Shown here one piece after another: positions 1 through 11,945 of a stretch of DNA of 64,000 nt. The notes below the pieces were generated by a model that saw nothing but the letters and a program-made list of their open reading frames with translations, was not told the DNA's origin and did not search any database. Origin of the DNA: Ochotona curzoniae (lineage: Eukaryota > Chordata > Mammalia > Lagomorpha > Ochotonidae); contig NW_024465369.1 in NCBI RefSeq assembly GCF_017591425.1, positions 27,757,001-27,821,000 of the forward strand, given 5' to 3'. The position numbers and the translations under genes were made by a program. Within the stretch, counting starts at the first letter, position 1, and each line of letters begins with the position of its first letter.

Positions 1-350
1 TATGTATTCAACTTACATACAGAAAATAACAGAAAACATGCACATTTACACTTAACTAATATAGACTACCTTGTATTTATTCTCTAGATAGTGCAATATA
101 ACCATGGACACAGAAGTGCTTTTGTATTATGTGTCTTTGTAATTTAAAGTAAGCAAGAGGACATGTGCATGCCATATGATATGTAAATGCTATGCATTTT
201 TATTTAAAGAACTTGAGCATTTGAGCATTTGTCAATTTTAGAATCCCTGAGAATCCTGGAACCAGTCCTCTGTGGATGTAAGGAAATTTTAATTTCTTGC
301 ATTTTATGTATTATCTTTTTATTTTGCTATCCCTTGGAGGAGAGCAGTTC

Positions 351-557
351 TTTTTTTAAATGTTTATTTGAATGTCAGAGTTGATTGAGAGAGAGAGGGG
401 TTTCTCTACCCACTGCTTCATTCCCCAGATAGCTCCAACAGCCAGTGCTGGGCCATGCTGAAGCCAGGAGCCGTGAGATTCTTTCAGGTCACCCACATGG
501 GTACAAGGGTCTAAACAGTTGCACCATTTTACTTTTCCTCTCTTCCTTCCTTCCTTC

Positions 558-642
<85 letters not shown>

Positions 643-736
643 TTTCTTTCTTTCTTTCTTTTCTTTCCTTTCTTCCTTCCTTCCTTCCTTCCTTCCTCCC
701 TCCCTCCCTCCCTTCTTTCCTCTCTTCCTCCTCCTC

Positions 737-784
<48 letters not shown>

Positions 785-1113
785 TGATCTGATCTGAAAC
801 CAGGAGCCAGGAGGCTCCTCTGGGTCTCCCACACTGGTGCAGAGTCCTAAGGACTTGGACCATCCTTGACTGTTTTCCCAAGCCACAAGCAGGGAGCTGG
901 ATGGGAAGCAGGGTTACTGGGACAGGAGCCAGAGCCAGTATGGGATCCCTGTGAGTGCGAGTGAGGACTTCATCCACTAGGCTGCCAGGCCAGGCCACTG
1001 GGCCATTGGGCCATTTTCCACCTCTTTCCCAGGCCATTAGCAAGGAGCTTCATGTGGCATACTGATGCTACAAGTGGTAGCTTTCCCTGCCACACTAAAA
1101 TGCTGGCCCCAGG
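351..1113 (-). mobile_element. Older C-SINE split by a younger C-SINE insertion
   Basis: The outer SINE starts at 351 (tttaaatgtttatttgaatg) and runs to about 525. It resumes at about 1008 with ggccattttccacctctttcccaggc and ends near 1113. Between the halves lies a second C-SINE. The sequence ccatttt borders the insert on both sides (about 526 and 1013), consistent with a short target duplication. Confidence 0.75.
536..1000 (-). mobile_element. Inserted C-SINE with hugely expanded tail
   Basis: The SINE body lies at about 787-1000 (gaaaccaggagccaggaggc, ttttcccaagccacaagcag, agtatgggatccct). Its 3' end, to the left, has become a pyrimidine microsatellite: (TTTC)n and (TTCC)n at 536-720 and (CT)n at 739-782. 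Long Lys/Glu/Arg or Phe/Leu/Ser open frames here are repeat translations, not genes. Confidence 0.8.
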
Positions 1114-1332
1114 ACAGCAGTTCTTAACTTTGACAAAATCCAACTGATCTGCTATTCTTTTGCCATTTATACTTTTGGAGTCATAGCTAAGATATTTATT
1201 ATTTATGTACAATAATAAGAAATATGTCTTTGCTTTCTTTTAAAGTTTCATAGTTTTAGTTCTTACATTTTGACCTTTGATCCTCTTTTTGATAATTTTT
1301 TCATATGATGTAATTAGGAGTCCAATTTTACT

Positions 1333-1655
1333 TTAATTTTTATTTATTTGAGAGACACAAGCATACATTCACACAAATGTGGGTATGAAGAGAGACAGTG
1401 AGAGAGAACTCTCCCACGTGCCAGTTCTCTCCTCAAATGTCGACCTTTGCCTGGGCAGGAGGGAAGCTGGTGTTGGGAGCCAGGAGCCCAGGCCAGTCTC
1501 CACGTGGATAGCAGGAGTCCAACTATCCATAGGTCACTGCTGCTGGCCAGCCTCAGCCTTGACAGGAAGTTGGAATCACAAGCTGGAACCAGACTCCTGA
1601 ACTGCATTGGGGATTGTGGGCTTTCTAACCACTAGACTAAATGTCCACCTTTATT
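1333..1655 (-). mobile_element. Old C-SINE copy
   Basis: Begins ttttaatttttatttatttg, has the GA-rich tail region, tgggagccaggagcc, ggccagcctcagcc, and ends aaccactagactaaatgtcc. Diverged. Confidence 0.7.
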
Positions 1656-2489
1656 TTGTTGTGTGAGAATATCTGGCAGACCCAATGTTGTTTGTTGAAA
1701 AACTTTTATTTTCCTGGCATCTAAGTGTTATCTTGGTTTTAGATAGTATTATTAAGTATTTTTTTCCAGGTTTGTTTGGTTGTTATACTGGAATGCTATA
1801 GACTGAAAGGTTTTTTTAACACACACTGCGTTCTGGAGGATAAAAGCTTATGAACAAAGTATTGCTGGGCTAAATGTCTGGTGAGAGAGTGTCTCCTGGT
1901 CTGCAGATGGACTTTGTCCTGTAATCTCTTGTGATAGATGGTAAATACCAACTCCCTAGCATCTTACCATAAGGACAGTAATCATATTTGTGATGGCTTC
2001 ACCTTCATAGCCTAGTCATCTATCAAAGACCTTGCCTCCCCCAGAGGTTAGGATTTCAAAATATGAATTAAATGGGACACAAATATTCAGCCAATAACAC
2101 ACCATCTTTGCTTTTATTCTGCTGCCATTACCTTCCTTCAGGACCTTATAGGGTCCCATTGGCATGATAGCATATATGGAATATGAGGTTTCTTGTTGGT
2201 TTGAAAATGTTCTAATATTGGAGTTGGTGATAGTTACATGACTCTGTGTATATCAAAACACATAGCATTATATAATTTAAATGAATAAACTATGATACAT
2301 AAACTGTATCTCAGTAACATTACTAGCACTTATATGAAATGTGTTGTGGAAAGTGTATTTACTTACCCTTCATATAAGTTTAGTCTAACTCTTAGTTATG
2401 TGTAAACACACACACACATACACATATATATGTTCTCATACTAGTGGGAATGGATAACTACAAATGTAGTTATGAATCTTTTAATTCAT
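1656..2489. other. Unassigned AT-rich DNA
   Basis: No gene or clear mobile element seen. A short CA/TA run lies at 2406-2431. Confidence 0.5.
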
Positions 2490-2772
2490 TTAAGAATCAG
2501 AAGGAAGGAGGAAAGACAAAGTGTCCATTCCCACTATTTTACTCTCTGAATGCTCACACTGGGCCCTGGACCTGAACAAAGCCAGGAACCAGGAACTCAG
2601 TAGAAGTTTCCTACACAGGTGGCAAGAAGCTAATTTCTTGAAATGCTGTCAGTGTCTCCCAGGGCCTGCATCATAAGGAAGTTGGTGTCAGGAATCAGAG
2701 TCAAGTATAAAACCCAGGCACTAGGAGAAAGGAGGTGTTTTAATCCCATGGATAATATTCACCCCTGTTCCA
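2490..2772 (-). mobile_element. Old C-SINE copy
   Basis: Worn copy with agccaggaaccaggaactc, cctacacaggtggcaagaa and tataaaacccaggcacta; the T-rich end is lost. Confidence 0.55.
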
Positions 2773-4017
2773 GCGTGAAGCGAATAGGTACATGATTGAA
2801 AAAAGACTGAGTAACTAAAACAGAGAAAGCAATTTTATCAAAGTGAGAGTCTGGACATGCCATTGTGTGAAACAAAGAATAGTGAGGCTCTGGCAAAATG
2901 GATTTCTTTGTACTTTGAACAGGGAAATGGGAGATCAAGTACTAGAGTCTTTCAAATAAACAAGCAAACAAATTTGTTAATATTTCATTAGGATCTATTT
3001 GGAACTATCTAATGTAGAGTCTTGCAGAAATGTCAATTATAATGAATATATTCTACATGCTAATTACATATATATGAACATAATTAACATGAATGAGCCA
3101 TCTTTATTATGATATGGAATATCACTTGAACAGATACCATAATAAGACTTGGGAAATAGATACTTTTTTTCTAGACACTCTACATTTTATTTTTAGTGAA
3201 TTCTCCCAACCATACAAGGGAGTGAGGGATGAGATTCAATGACACAAGGGAGAAAAAGTAAAGGACCCAGTGATATACAATTAGGAAACAGTTGAACCAG
3301 GTTTCACCCAAAGAATATCCTGCTCTACAGACCACACTGTTTCCTAATCCAAGCACACGTCTATGTACTGTGCTATTTTTAAGGGCAGAAACAATGTGTT
3401 GTCTAGAAAAGCAAAGCAAAGGGCGTTCAGAATAGTCAAGGCCAGACTCAGAAAGAGGTGACTCAAACCAACGCTTCAGCCGCAGAGCACAGAGATGACT
3501 TTCCATAAAGAAAAACATGGCATGACGAAATAATTTCTTGGAACATTCAGTCTGGGCCTTGTAAGAAATTGCTTTCTTGCTTCATGTCTTTGGGACAAAT
3601 GTTCCTGCCTGATTTAATAGGAGTGGTATTTTCTTTGCAGATACCTTTGAGCAATGTTCTGAGATGCAGACGTATTTTGTGTTGGAACCAGCTCTGCCAG
3701 CATGCTTCAATGATCAGAATTATTCCTCTAAGCTATCTGAAATGGAGCTGAGTTACCAATAAGCAAATCATAACACACCAGAATGGAAAAAAACAAACAT
3801 TTATCCCCTCCAACTAGTGCTTACATTAATCTAATTAATTAAAGGATGAATGAAAACTATTCACTTGCATGTGTCGTGAAGAAGCACTATTAAATTAGCT
3901 GTTCATCCTAGGAAACACAGTGTGCTTGTTGGCTCTCATTCTGCCTTTAGCTTCATTGCTTTCACATGTTTCAGACTGGTTGAAGCTGGGCCAATGCATA
4001 AACACTGAAAAGGCTTC
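2773..4017. other. Unassigned AT-rich DNA
   Basis: No gene, RNA or repeat recognised. Open frames of 112 codons (3180-3518, minus) and 60 codons (3569-3751, plus) have no recognisable motif and no splice support. Confidence 0.5.
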
Positions 4018-4021
4018 TGCT

Positions 4022-4093
<72 letters not shown>

Positions 4094-4118
4094 TCCTTCT
4101 TTCTTTCTTTCTTTCTTT
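4018..4118. repeat. (TTTC)n microsatellite
   Basis: About 25 copies of CTTT with one interruption (ccttc near 4096). No SINE body is attached on the right, so it stands alone. Confidence 0.97.
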
Positions 4119-4734
4119 TTGTGATGACCAGATTCAAACACAAGCAACAGTTTTATACTGAAACTGATCTGAATATTTGTTACTGGACAAGGTTGTATAT
4201 GTGTGTTTGTATATATGTGTGTGTATGTACAAACTTTTTTCAAAAGCTCAAGGTATATTTTCAGTTTTCTAACTGCATCATATACTATGGTGTTTACCAA
4301 TTTATCAAATTTATCAGTGGGAATAACTTACAGTAGTGAATCAGTTATTTTTTCCCCCCAATGGAAAAAGTAAATTGTTACTGAAAGTCTCCTGGATAAT
4401 TTGTAGATCAATGGTTTATATAATTTCAATTTGACTGATCTTGAGAAATTGCCATCTCTATTTTTAAACATATAATTTCAATTTATTTTTGATGTTTACA
4501 TAGTTGACAGGAATGCAGAGTGTCAAGATATGGGGAAAGTGGGTTGGGCAAATGCTTCCCACTTTTCTTTCTTCTCTTTTTCTCCTGTATTTGGGGTAGA
4601 GGGGAGGCAAAGTAGGGGGAAGGGTAGCTCCTATTTGCCAAATTACATCAGTACCCAGGAATGGGGATGCGGTTCTAAAGAAAAATGCTACAAAATTCTT
4701 TGAAGTAGATAAAAACCTTCAAAATCAGGCAAGA

Positions 4735-4822
4735 GGCAGACTTTCTGTGCAGCAATTTTGCTGCCCCTTGGGTTACTGGTATTCCATATTGGGGTCCTGA
4801 TTTGAGTCCTGGTTCCACTTTT
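4735..4822 (+). mobile_element. C-SINE head fragment
   Basis: Sense-strand pieces gctgccccttgggttactgg, attccatattggggtcctga and tttgagtcctggttcc fit the 5' part of the SINE. Confidence 0.5.
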
Positions 4823-5084
4823 TTTTAAAGATAATTTTAAAAAATTACATAAAGGAAATAAATTTCATGTATATCATATGTACAGTTTTAAGAATATACC
4901 TAAGCCTCCTTTTCTGCCTCACCTATACTTTCACTCCTTCTTCCTTTCTCATTTTTCCTTTAATTCTTTACAATAACACAAGCTTAACCTCCCCCCACCC
5001 CAGAAAATAAAGAATTCACCAACAGCAAGCAAAAAACCACTGGCTTCCCCTTTGATTCCAAGGTCCTACTAAAGAGCCTGGGGG

Positions 5085-5240
5085 CCAATAGATAATGTCT
5101 TAAGATATCTGCCACCTAGGTATCTGTATCAGGATCAGCTCCAGGAGTCCCAGGTACTTGCTGAGTGAACCAGAAGATTGAGCAAATTTTAAAATGAGTA
5201 AACAAGCTTATTTATAAGTAAAGAAAGAAAGAAATTTAAA
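5085..5240 (+). mobile_element. Possible C-SINE fragment
   Basis: Contains gggggccaatagataatgtc near the start, caggagtcccaggtacttgc and aaccagaagattgagc, then an AAATAAA-like tail. Strongly diverged. Confidence 0.35.
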
Positions 5241-5929
5241 ATAAATAAACAAAATTTTAGAATCCTTTAAACATAGAATCTGACTGAAACTGCAAATGAA
5301 GTGACATTCCGTTATATACTTTAGACTGACTTTGGTTCTGACTTTGACTTTGCAATGTCAAATATACTTAAAGTGATTCTTCACTTTTCTAAATATATCT
5401 TCAGGTTTTCCAGAAAGGACCACAAACTGTTGATTGTTTAATAAATACAGAAATGAAAGTGATAGAATGTGGGGAGTGATATAAAATTAAAATCAATTAA
5501 AAATGAAACTTACTTTGTCAATAATAAAGACATCGAGTGCCATAAAACTGAAAATATTTAACCATAAGAACTATTTTAGTAAAGAAATCAATGTGCAGAA
5601 TAATGAGTTTAAATCTAAGCAAACCAAGTTTTCTTGAAATTTAGACATAAGAGAAGGCAGAAGAAGGAAAGTAAAGTTATAACTGGCAATTCAAAATGTG
5701 GATTATAACATTTTTCTAAATGTAGATGTTTGCAATGAATTCATACAATAAATGCTCTAAAGGTTGGACAAAAAGAAAATAGATTGTGTTGAAAAGTTGT
5801 ATTTGTGTATCCTGGTAAACTTTGCAGTTTATTCACTTGAGCTGCCGTATGACCTACTTTGGAAATTTTGTTAATTCTATCATTTGTCATACTTGACTGT
5901 GTTATGAAACACATGACAATCTTGGTTTT

Positions 5930-6035
5930 GTTTTCCTTCACATCTAACAGAATGCGAGCTGTTTGAATCAAAGCTTTTTTCCTGTTGATCTTTGTGTCCC
6001 TAACATCTAGAGCAGGGCTTTCTGACACACAGTTA
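5930..6035 (+). mobile_element. Probable L2 fragment
   Basis: Reads like an L2 3' end: agaatgcgagctgtttgaat, tttgtgtccctaacatctag, agcagggctttctgacacac. Similarity judged by eye. Confidence 0.4.
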
Positions 6036-6530
6036 TGCTGCCTGATCTATGTGATGTTCTTAATAAGCCCAGGAGCTGGGGATTGCTTTGGCTTAATGGG
6101 ACAGGTGAGAAATGTGTTGCAACTGTTTTTGTAAGTTCACATGTCTAACACCTAGAGATGGAAAGGTATGTGGAGGAAAGCCCAGGAGCTATTTCTAGAA
6201 AAAAAGTATGTCTCAGATCCTTCGCTTCAGTTCAGAGTCAATAACACCTTGTTGTGTACCCACACTCTGAATTTCATTCCAGCTGGGACTCTTCTGACTG
6301 GCAGTTTGCTCTTTATCTGCTGAATGACAAAGTAAGAGAAGGGGCTATTTTGATTAAAGATTTAAATGAATAATGTTAGATTGTGATGAAATCTACATCA
6401 ATGCAAAAGGGAGAAAAGATACACAAATTCATAAGTTTTTGGAATTGTTATCAACAACTTCATGTCAATAATTTCAAAAATAATTTGGTGACAGTTGTTC
6501 CAGAAACACAACTTCATTTGACTCTTTAAG

Positions 6531-6815
6531 AACAAAAAAAAAGATTTCATTTTTATTTGAAAGGAAAAACTTAGAGAAAGGAGGAACAGAGAAAGAGGTC
6601 TTCCATCCCTTGATTTACTATCCAAACGGCTTCAATAGCCATTGTAGAGATGATCTGAAGCCAGGGCCAGGAGACTCTTTTGGGTCTCCCATGTGGGTAC
6701 AAAGACCCAAGAAAGTGTGACATCATTTGCTGCTTTCCCAGATCATAAGCAGGAAGCTGAATGAAGCAGAGCAGCTGAGACATGAATTGGCATCCATATG
6801 GGATGTTGGTCCTTT
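6531..6815 (-). mobile_element. C-SINE
   Basis: Starts aaagatttcatttttatttg, then a GA-rich tail, agatgatctgaagccaggg, gggtctcccatgtgggtac, and ends tccatatgggatgttgg. Confidence 0.85.
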
Positions 6816-6849
6816 TTAAAATTTATCTTTTTTAAAATATGCTATTCTT

Positions 6850-7172
6850 TTAAATTTAAATTTTATTGTAAATTCAAATATACAGAGAGGAGGAGAGACA
6901 GAGAAGAAGATCTTCCATCCATTGAATCACTCCCCAAGTGGATGCAACGGCAAGAACCGCACTGATCTGAAGCCAGGAGCCAGGACGTTCTTCCAGGTCT
7001 CCCATATGGGTGCAGGATCCCAAGGTTTTGGGCCATCCTCAACTGCTTTCCCAAACCACAAGCAGGGAGCTGGATGGGAAGTGAGGCCACTGGGATTAGA
7101 ACCAGCACCATATGGGATCCCGGAGTGTGCAAGGTGAGGATTTTAGCTACTAGGTTACTGTGCCAGACCCAG
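6850..7172 (-). mobile_element. C-SINE, tandem to the previous copy
   Basis: Holds actgatctgaagccaggagc, tcccatatgggtgcaggatc, cacaagcagggagctggatg and ccatatgggatcccgg. It lies about 35 bp from the preceding SINE in the same orientation. Confidence 0.88.
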
Positions 7173-10100
7173 GGAATTTTTTAGCTTGCTGCGCCACCAT
7201 ACCTAGTATATTTGTTTGGACAGGAAGATTTAATTCTGTATCCATGCTGAGGGAGATGACATTTGTGAGGCTGCTTTAAAGAAATGTTGAAGTCTTCACA
7301 GGTTCTGAAATTTATAATATTAACTTGTCAACCAAATAATGTTGAAAAAGCAAAGATAAACAAAGAAATAACAAAAACATGCTCAGCAGACACAGCAATG
7401 TGAAGGAAGGATCAGAGGCATGATATGTGTCTTGAGATTAGGAATTCTTAGTAAAATGGCACTGAGGGAATGAAGGTAGACCTGCATTTACAAAGCCTGA
7501 AGGAATCACATCACAAAAGTCAGTACAAAAGGAATCACATCACAAAAGTCAATAGAGGATGTAGAGTTCATTTTTAGAGAGCAGCAAGCATTGGGTGTTT
7601 TTAGTAGGTGACATCTATGATTAGTTCTGTGTTTCATAGATAGTATTGCAGGAAGCATGATTAAAATAATGACTTTTTATTTCAAATTATATATTGTTTA
7701 TACTTGAGATCAAAATTCAAGGTTTTACCTAAAGGAGATGTGACTCTGAATTTCTTTCCCTTCTGAGGAAGCTCATTAAAGATTTGAGTGGTAATAAGCT
7801 ATTTTAGAGGTGAGATCAGAGGTAATACATAAAAAGTAATTATTGATAAATTGAATATGACCCCCTTTACCTTTAAAGTGTTGTGTTTGATCAGACTGGA
7901 ATGAAGGTAGAAGAAGGATGACAGAAAGAGAGCAATCCTAGCTTTGGATTAGATAGGAAACCAGCAAAGAGAACTGGACCTATTGGCACATGGCTGAAAA
8001 CCTGAGCTTTGTGGCTGTAACCACAACTGCCAGTAAATTTATCCTAACAGCAAACTCCCACTCTTATATTTTGAGCCATCTGTGCTCATATTCTGTTCTA
8101 AACTTATATGACTGGATGACTCCCAACACGTGTTAAAAATACTGACTGTAGCTTGTGGATATGTGGTTTTTAATGTGTGGGTAAAGAATTTTTCACTTTT
8201 CCAAGAATTGAATTGAAGAAAACACTTTCTGCTTATTTCCAAACAAATACACATACTTTGGGGCAGGGAGATAAGTTCTTGGCATATTCTTATTTGCATT
8301 GTTTCCCCTTTGGAATCTGTGAATGTAAACTGTAATATTAGGTCCCACATTGTTAGTTATATTCCTGCTAGGATGTTGGAAGCAGGGTTTGGAGTGGAGA
8401 TAGTGTTCACATCCAGAAATACTTTCATTCATGGGAAGGCCAAGTAGATGGATACAGCTTTTAAGAACAAAAAGCCCTGGATAGGTTTCTATACCTGATA
8501 TTGCATTATAGAAAACTAGCCCCAGTGACACTCTAAGCAAAAAGGTACCACAACCAATATTTAAAGTGAATTATTCCCACATAGTGGTTTCTGTTCAAAT
8601 ATTATGACACACATTAATGCTCCCAATATTTTGAGAAATTCTTCATCAAGTAAAAAGCCTTTATGAAACATAGTTCTAACAAGTTATGGCATACTCCTTG
8701 TCTTCTTATGGGTAAGAGCACAGGCCTGATTGTCTGAGGTTGAGGTTGTCCTGGAGGCAGCCACACAGTAGAATGGCAATGCCTGCCTTCATATCCAACA
8801 TGGCTTGTTGTTATGAAAACTGACTGGTACAATTATAGAGGTGAGAGTATCACAGCAACCCATCTGCACATTGGAGAACCAGAGATGGTTATAGTAAAGG
8901 TCAGTCCAGGTTCAAAGGTTTCAGAATAGAGACACCAATGCTGTTAGTTCTCAATATGAACCTAAAGATGGAGAAGCTGGAGGAGGGCACTGAAGCAAGC
9001 TCCAGAGTCGAAGAATAAAGAATGTAGTATAATATCTGAGGAAAGAAGAAAAAAGATGCCTCAATTCTGGAAGAGAAATTCAATCCCCTTTTATTTTTCC
9101 TTTTGTTCTTTCTGGGTCTAAGCTGATATGCTGATACAGACTCAAATTAACTGAAGATATATTCTTTATCCGAATAGTTTTATTCAAATGCCAACTTATT
9201 TCTGAAACTGCCTCATAGACACATCCAGAAATAATATGTAATTAACTCTGCATATCCTTTAATTCAGTCCTGTTGACCCTTAAATATAACTATTACAGTC
9301 ATCTACTTATACAGAAAATCAGTTTTCTGATTTGTTAAAAAAAAAAGAAGTGATAACATATTCATTCCAGTCATAGTATCTCACTAAGTTATTCCTAAAT
9401 CAAATCTAATGCAACAAACAAACAACAAACAAAAAACCACACACACATAGAAAGCAAGGAAGGATGAAGAAAAAAAATAAAGAAACTAATTTGCCAATGC
9501 ATTTTTTGTTTTTTGTTTTTTGTTTTTTTACTTATTCAAATAGAGTTTGAATGTTAAGAATTGAGTCTGAGTTGGAGTTCAAGATAACATCCATTACTAG
9601 CTGAGGAAATTTTAACTTTGTTTTCCCATCTCTAAAATGCAGAAAAATAAACACAAACTTCACAAATGTAATGAGATAATTTATTCAAATTAGTTAGCAT
9701 TCTTAGCTTGATACATAAAGGGTGTTCAGTAAACATTATCTTACAAACATTTGTAATACTCTCTTTAAAAGAGTTACAGGAAATATTCTACTTATAAGCT
9801 TTTGTTTATATAAATTGTGTGATTGTTTTTGGTCTAATTCTCACTTATTCTTTGCTTCACTACCCACTCTTTGGTAACTTAATATTAAATATTAATTATT
9901 TAAACCAATTGGAAAGTTTTGTAATGATGTGCTTCTGTCACCAATACGGTCATTTTTAAAGGCTTATTTCGTTTTATCTCTAAAAATTAAAAACATTTTG
10001 AAAGTAAAGCTGTCCAAAAATAGGTGTGGGTTTGATGATTAAAGCAGGCTAGTGAATTCCTAACTCAAGTTCATGTCAGGAAACGTTCTATAAATGTGTC

Positions 10101-10914
10101 TGTGTACATGCATCCATGCAGTTCATGTCATTTCATGTGTAGTATGTCAACAGTGTGCCAGCCAAGTTCTAGGTGACAAAAAAAGGAAAAGTAGGGGAGA
10201 CAGGATAGCTCTAGATCACAACCAGAAAGAGAAAGTGAGTTATCCGGTACCTATAGGACTACTGAAGGCAGAGATCAAGGCAGTCACTTCCTGAGGAGGA
10301 GAAAAAACCTGCTTTATTGAAGTAGCTTGGAAGAAGCCAGAAGGGTTGAAATATGGTGAGTGATGACATTGCTAACAGAAAAATAAAGGGGTCCAAACTG
10401 TGAATAACACTATGAGAATGTAGGCAAGTTTGGGTTAATTCTGAGATGGGTAGCCACAGCGAGGGACTGAGTGGAAGAGTGAATGTATGTGCCTCTTCAG
10501 TCTAACATGATTCCTCAGGCTGCTGTGCTGCATAATCCCGAGGTACTTCAGCTGATACATGGTACCCTTAGAAGCATTTGGTAGCTACAGGTACATTAAC
10601 TTGTAGGTTAAATTAGGTAGACATTCCTAAAAGGTAAAATTTACTGTCAAACCTATGGGGAAAATAATTACTATGTTAGAAAAAAATAGGTCAATGTCTT
10701 AAAAATTATTGTAAATGTCCTATAATTTTTAAGATAAAATGAAGCTTCATTGATAACATTTATGAGGCTGCTTCATCTTTTGTGTGAAGGAAGTTAAAAG
10801 AAAGGTTTAGTTTGACAAAAATGAAATCAATAAATAACATTTTCATAATATGCACTTCCAAAACATTCTTGAGTGCCTCTCATATGCATGGGTTTTAGAA
10901 CATTTTGTTCCTGG
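7173..10914. other. Unassigned upstream region
   Basis: 3.7 kb, AT-rich, without a recognisable gene. A 22-bp direct repeat (aggaatcacatcacaaaagt plus ca) occurs at 7501-7522 and 7530-7551. A piece at about 8705-8760 (gggtaagagcacaggcctga) may be a MIR remnant. On the SCN2A reading this is intergenic or distal promoter DNA. Confidence 0.5.
7501..7551 (+). repeat. Short tandem duplication, 29-bp period
   Basis: Two identical 22-bp units start at 7501 and 7530, separated by gtacaaa. A recent local duplication. Confidence 0.9.
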
Positions 10915-11000
10915 AGTTGGTGCTATGGAAAAGCAGGCTAAACTTTTGCCATTGGTGCTGGCATCCCATACAGGCACTGAAGTGAGTCCTGGCTGTCCCA
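10912..11000 (+). mobile_element. C-SINE head fragment next to the RE1 site
   Basis: Pieces gagttggtgctatggaaaag, ggtgctggcatcccatacag and gtgagtcctggctgtcc match the 5' part of a sense SINE. It ends about 13 bp before the RE1 match, so it sits inside the presumed promoter region. Confidence 0.55.
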
Positions 11001-11012
11001 GACTGCAGACTG

Positions 11013-11033
11013 TTCAGCACCATGGACAGCACC
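11013..11033 (+). promoter_or_regulatory. RE1/NRSE silencer (REST binding site) of SCN2A
   Basis: The 21-bp site reads ttcagcacc, then atggacagc, then acc. It matches the classic RE1 consensus in all but two places as I recall it. REST/NRSF binds such sites to silence neuronal genes outside neurons. The rat type II sodium channel gene is one of the founding RE1 targets, with the site about 1 kb upstream of the transcription start. Here the site is about 0.9 kb upstream of a strong splice donor at 11945/11946, which fits that layout. Confidence 0.75.
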
Positions 11034-11639
11034 ACTGTACTTGTGGAGTAGTAGCTTCTGCTTACTTCACATTCCTGTTTCCAATTTCAAATGGTATGGT
11101 GAAAACCAGAGTAAGAGTAATTAATTTTTGCTTCAAAAATTTAAAATGGATTACTATTTTTAAAATCAAATGTTTTCACATTTGTTCTTTTGTCACTTCA
11201 TGATCTTAGATTAAATTTTACCCCCAAATTCCTCCTAAGCAAAGGTAACAACACAGCACAATACTCCTCTAACAACACAACTTATAAATTTCTACAACAT
11301 GGTGTTCAGCAGCAAAAATACTTATATAAAATTATTTTTGTAGCAAATAAATATTGCTTGGTCACATCTGAAAAATATAATATACATTAGGCATTTATAA
11401 TGCTTTTTTGTTTTACAAAAAGTAACACAAATCTGAAATATATGCAATTTTCATAGTATTTCCAAAATTTAGTTGTAAATTTTAGAAACTCATGCCACAA
11501 TCCTTCTTGAATGGCTAGATTATAGTTTAAAGTTACTTAAAGTAATTTATGTCAAATAAAGCAGGATTATGGGCTGTTTATACTGTTGAATCATACTGCT
11601 AAATACTGCATTGCCAAAGAAATCTGAATTAAAATGATT

Positions 11640-11945
11640 CCACTTTTGACCAGGAGATGGAGCTGTCATGTAACACGCTGCCTCCTATTTATTTATTTAT
11701 TTTTCCAATTTAGCATACTGTTTTCTGTCACTGGTTACCATCGAGTGAGTGTTAGAACAGAAAGCTAAGGCAGGAGCAGAGAGAAAACCGTAGCTGTCTT
11801 TCTTGTTTTATCTGTAGTGAGGATAGAACACATGTGAGATTTTACTTTCTGCTTTAGTCAGAATTTGCAGGAACCTGCCTGGAAACCATTATTTTCAACA
11901 CATTCATGGATTCTGTGCTCTGATTTACCACTCCCTTTATTTCAG
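11640..11945 (+). promoter_or_regulatory. SCN2A: Candidate SCN2A promoter and non-coding exon 1
   Basis: This block is free of recognisable repeats and ends in a near-ideal donor, TTTCAG|gtaagc, with the cut after 11945. It lies 0.6-0.9 kb downstream of the RE1 site. Joining this donor to the acceptor at 51957/51958 would make a 40-kb 5'UTR intron; SCN2A is known for a long first intron. I see no TATA box or CpG island, and the exon 5' end is unknown. The stretch just before the donor (from about 11850) is the best guess for the exon body. Confidence 0.5.

Noticed and set aside
356..1043. Long open frames rich in Lys/Glu/Arg (minus) and Phe/Leu/Ser (plus)
   Set aside because: They are translations of the expanded TTTC/CT microsatellite and SINE sequence, with no start context or protein motif.
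3895..4336. Open frames of 82-138 codons over the TTTC repeat
   Set aside because: Microsatellite translation; both strands are open because a 4-bp repeat cannot contain stops.
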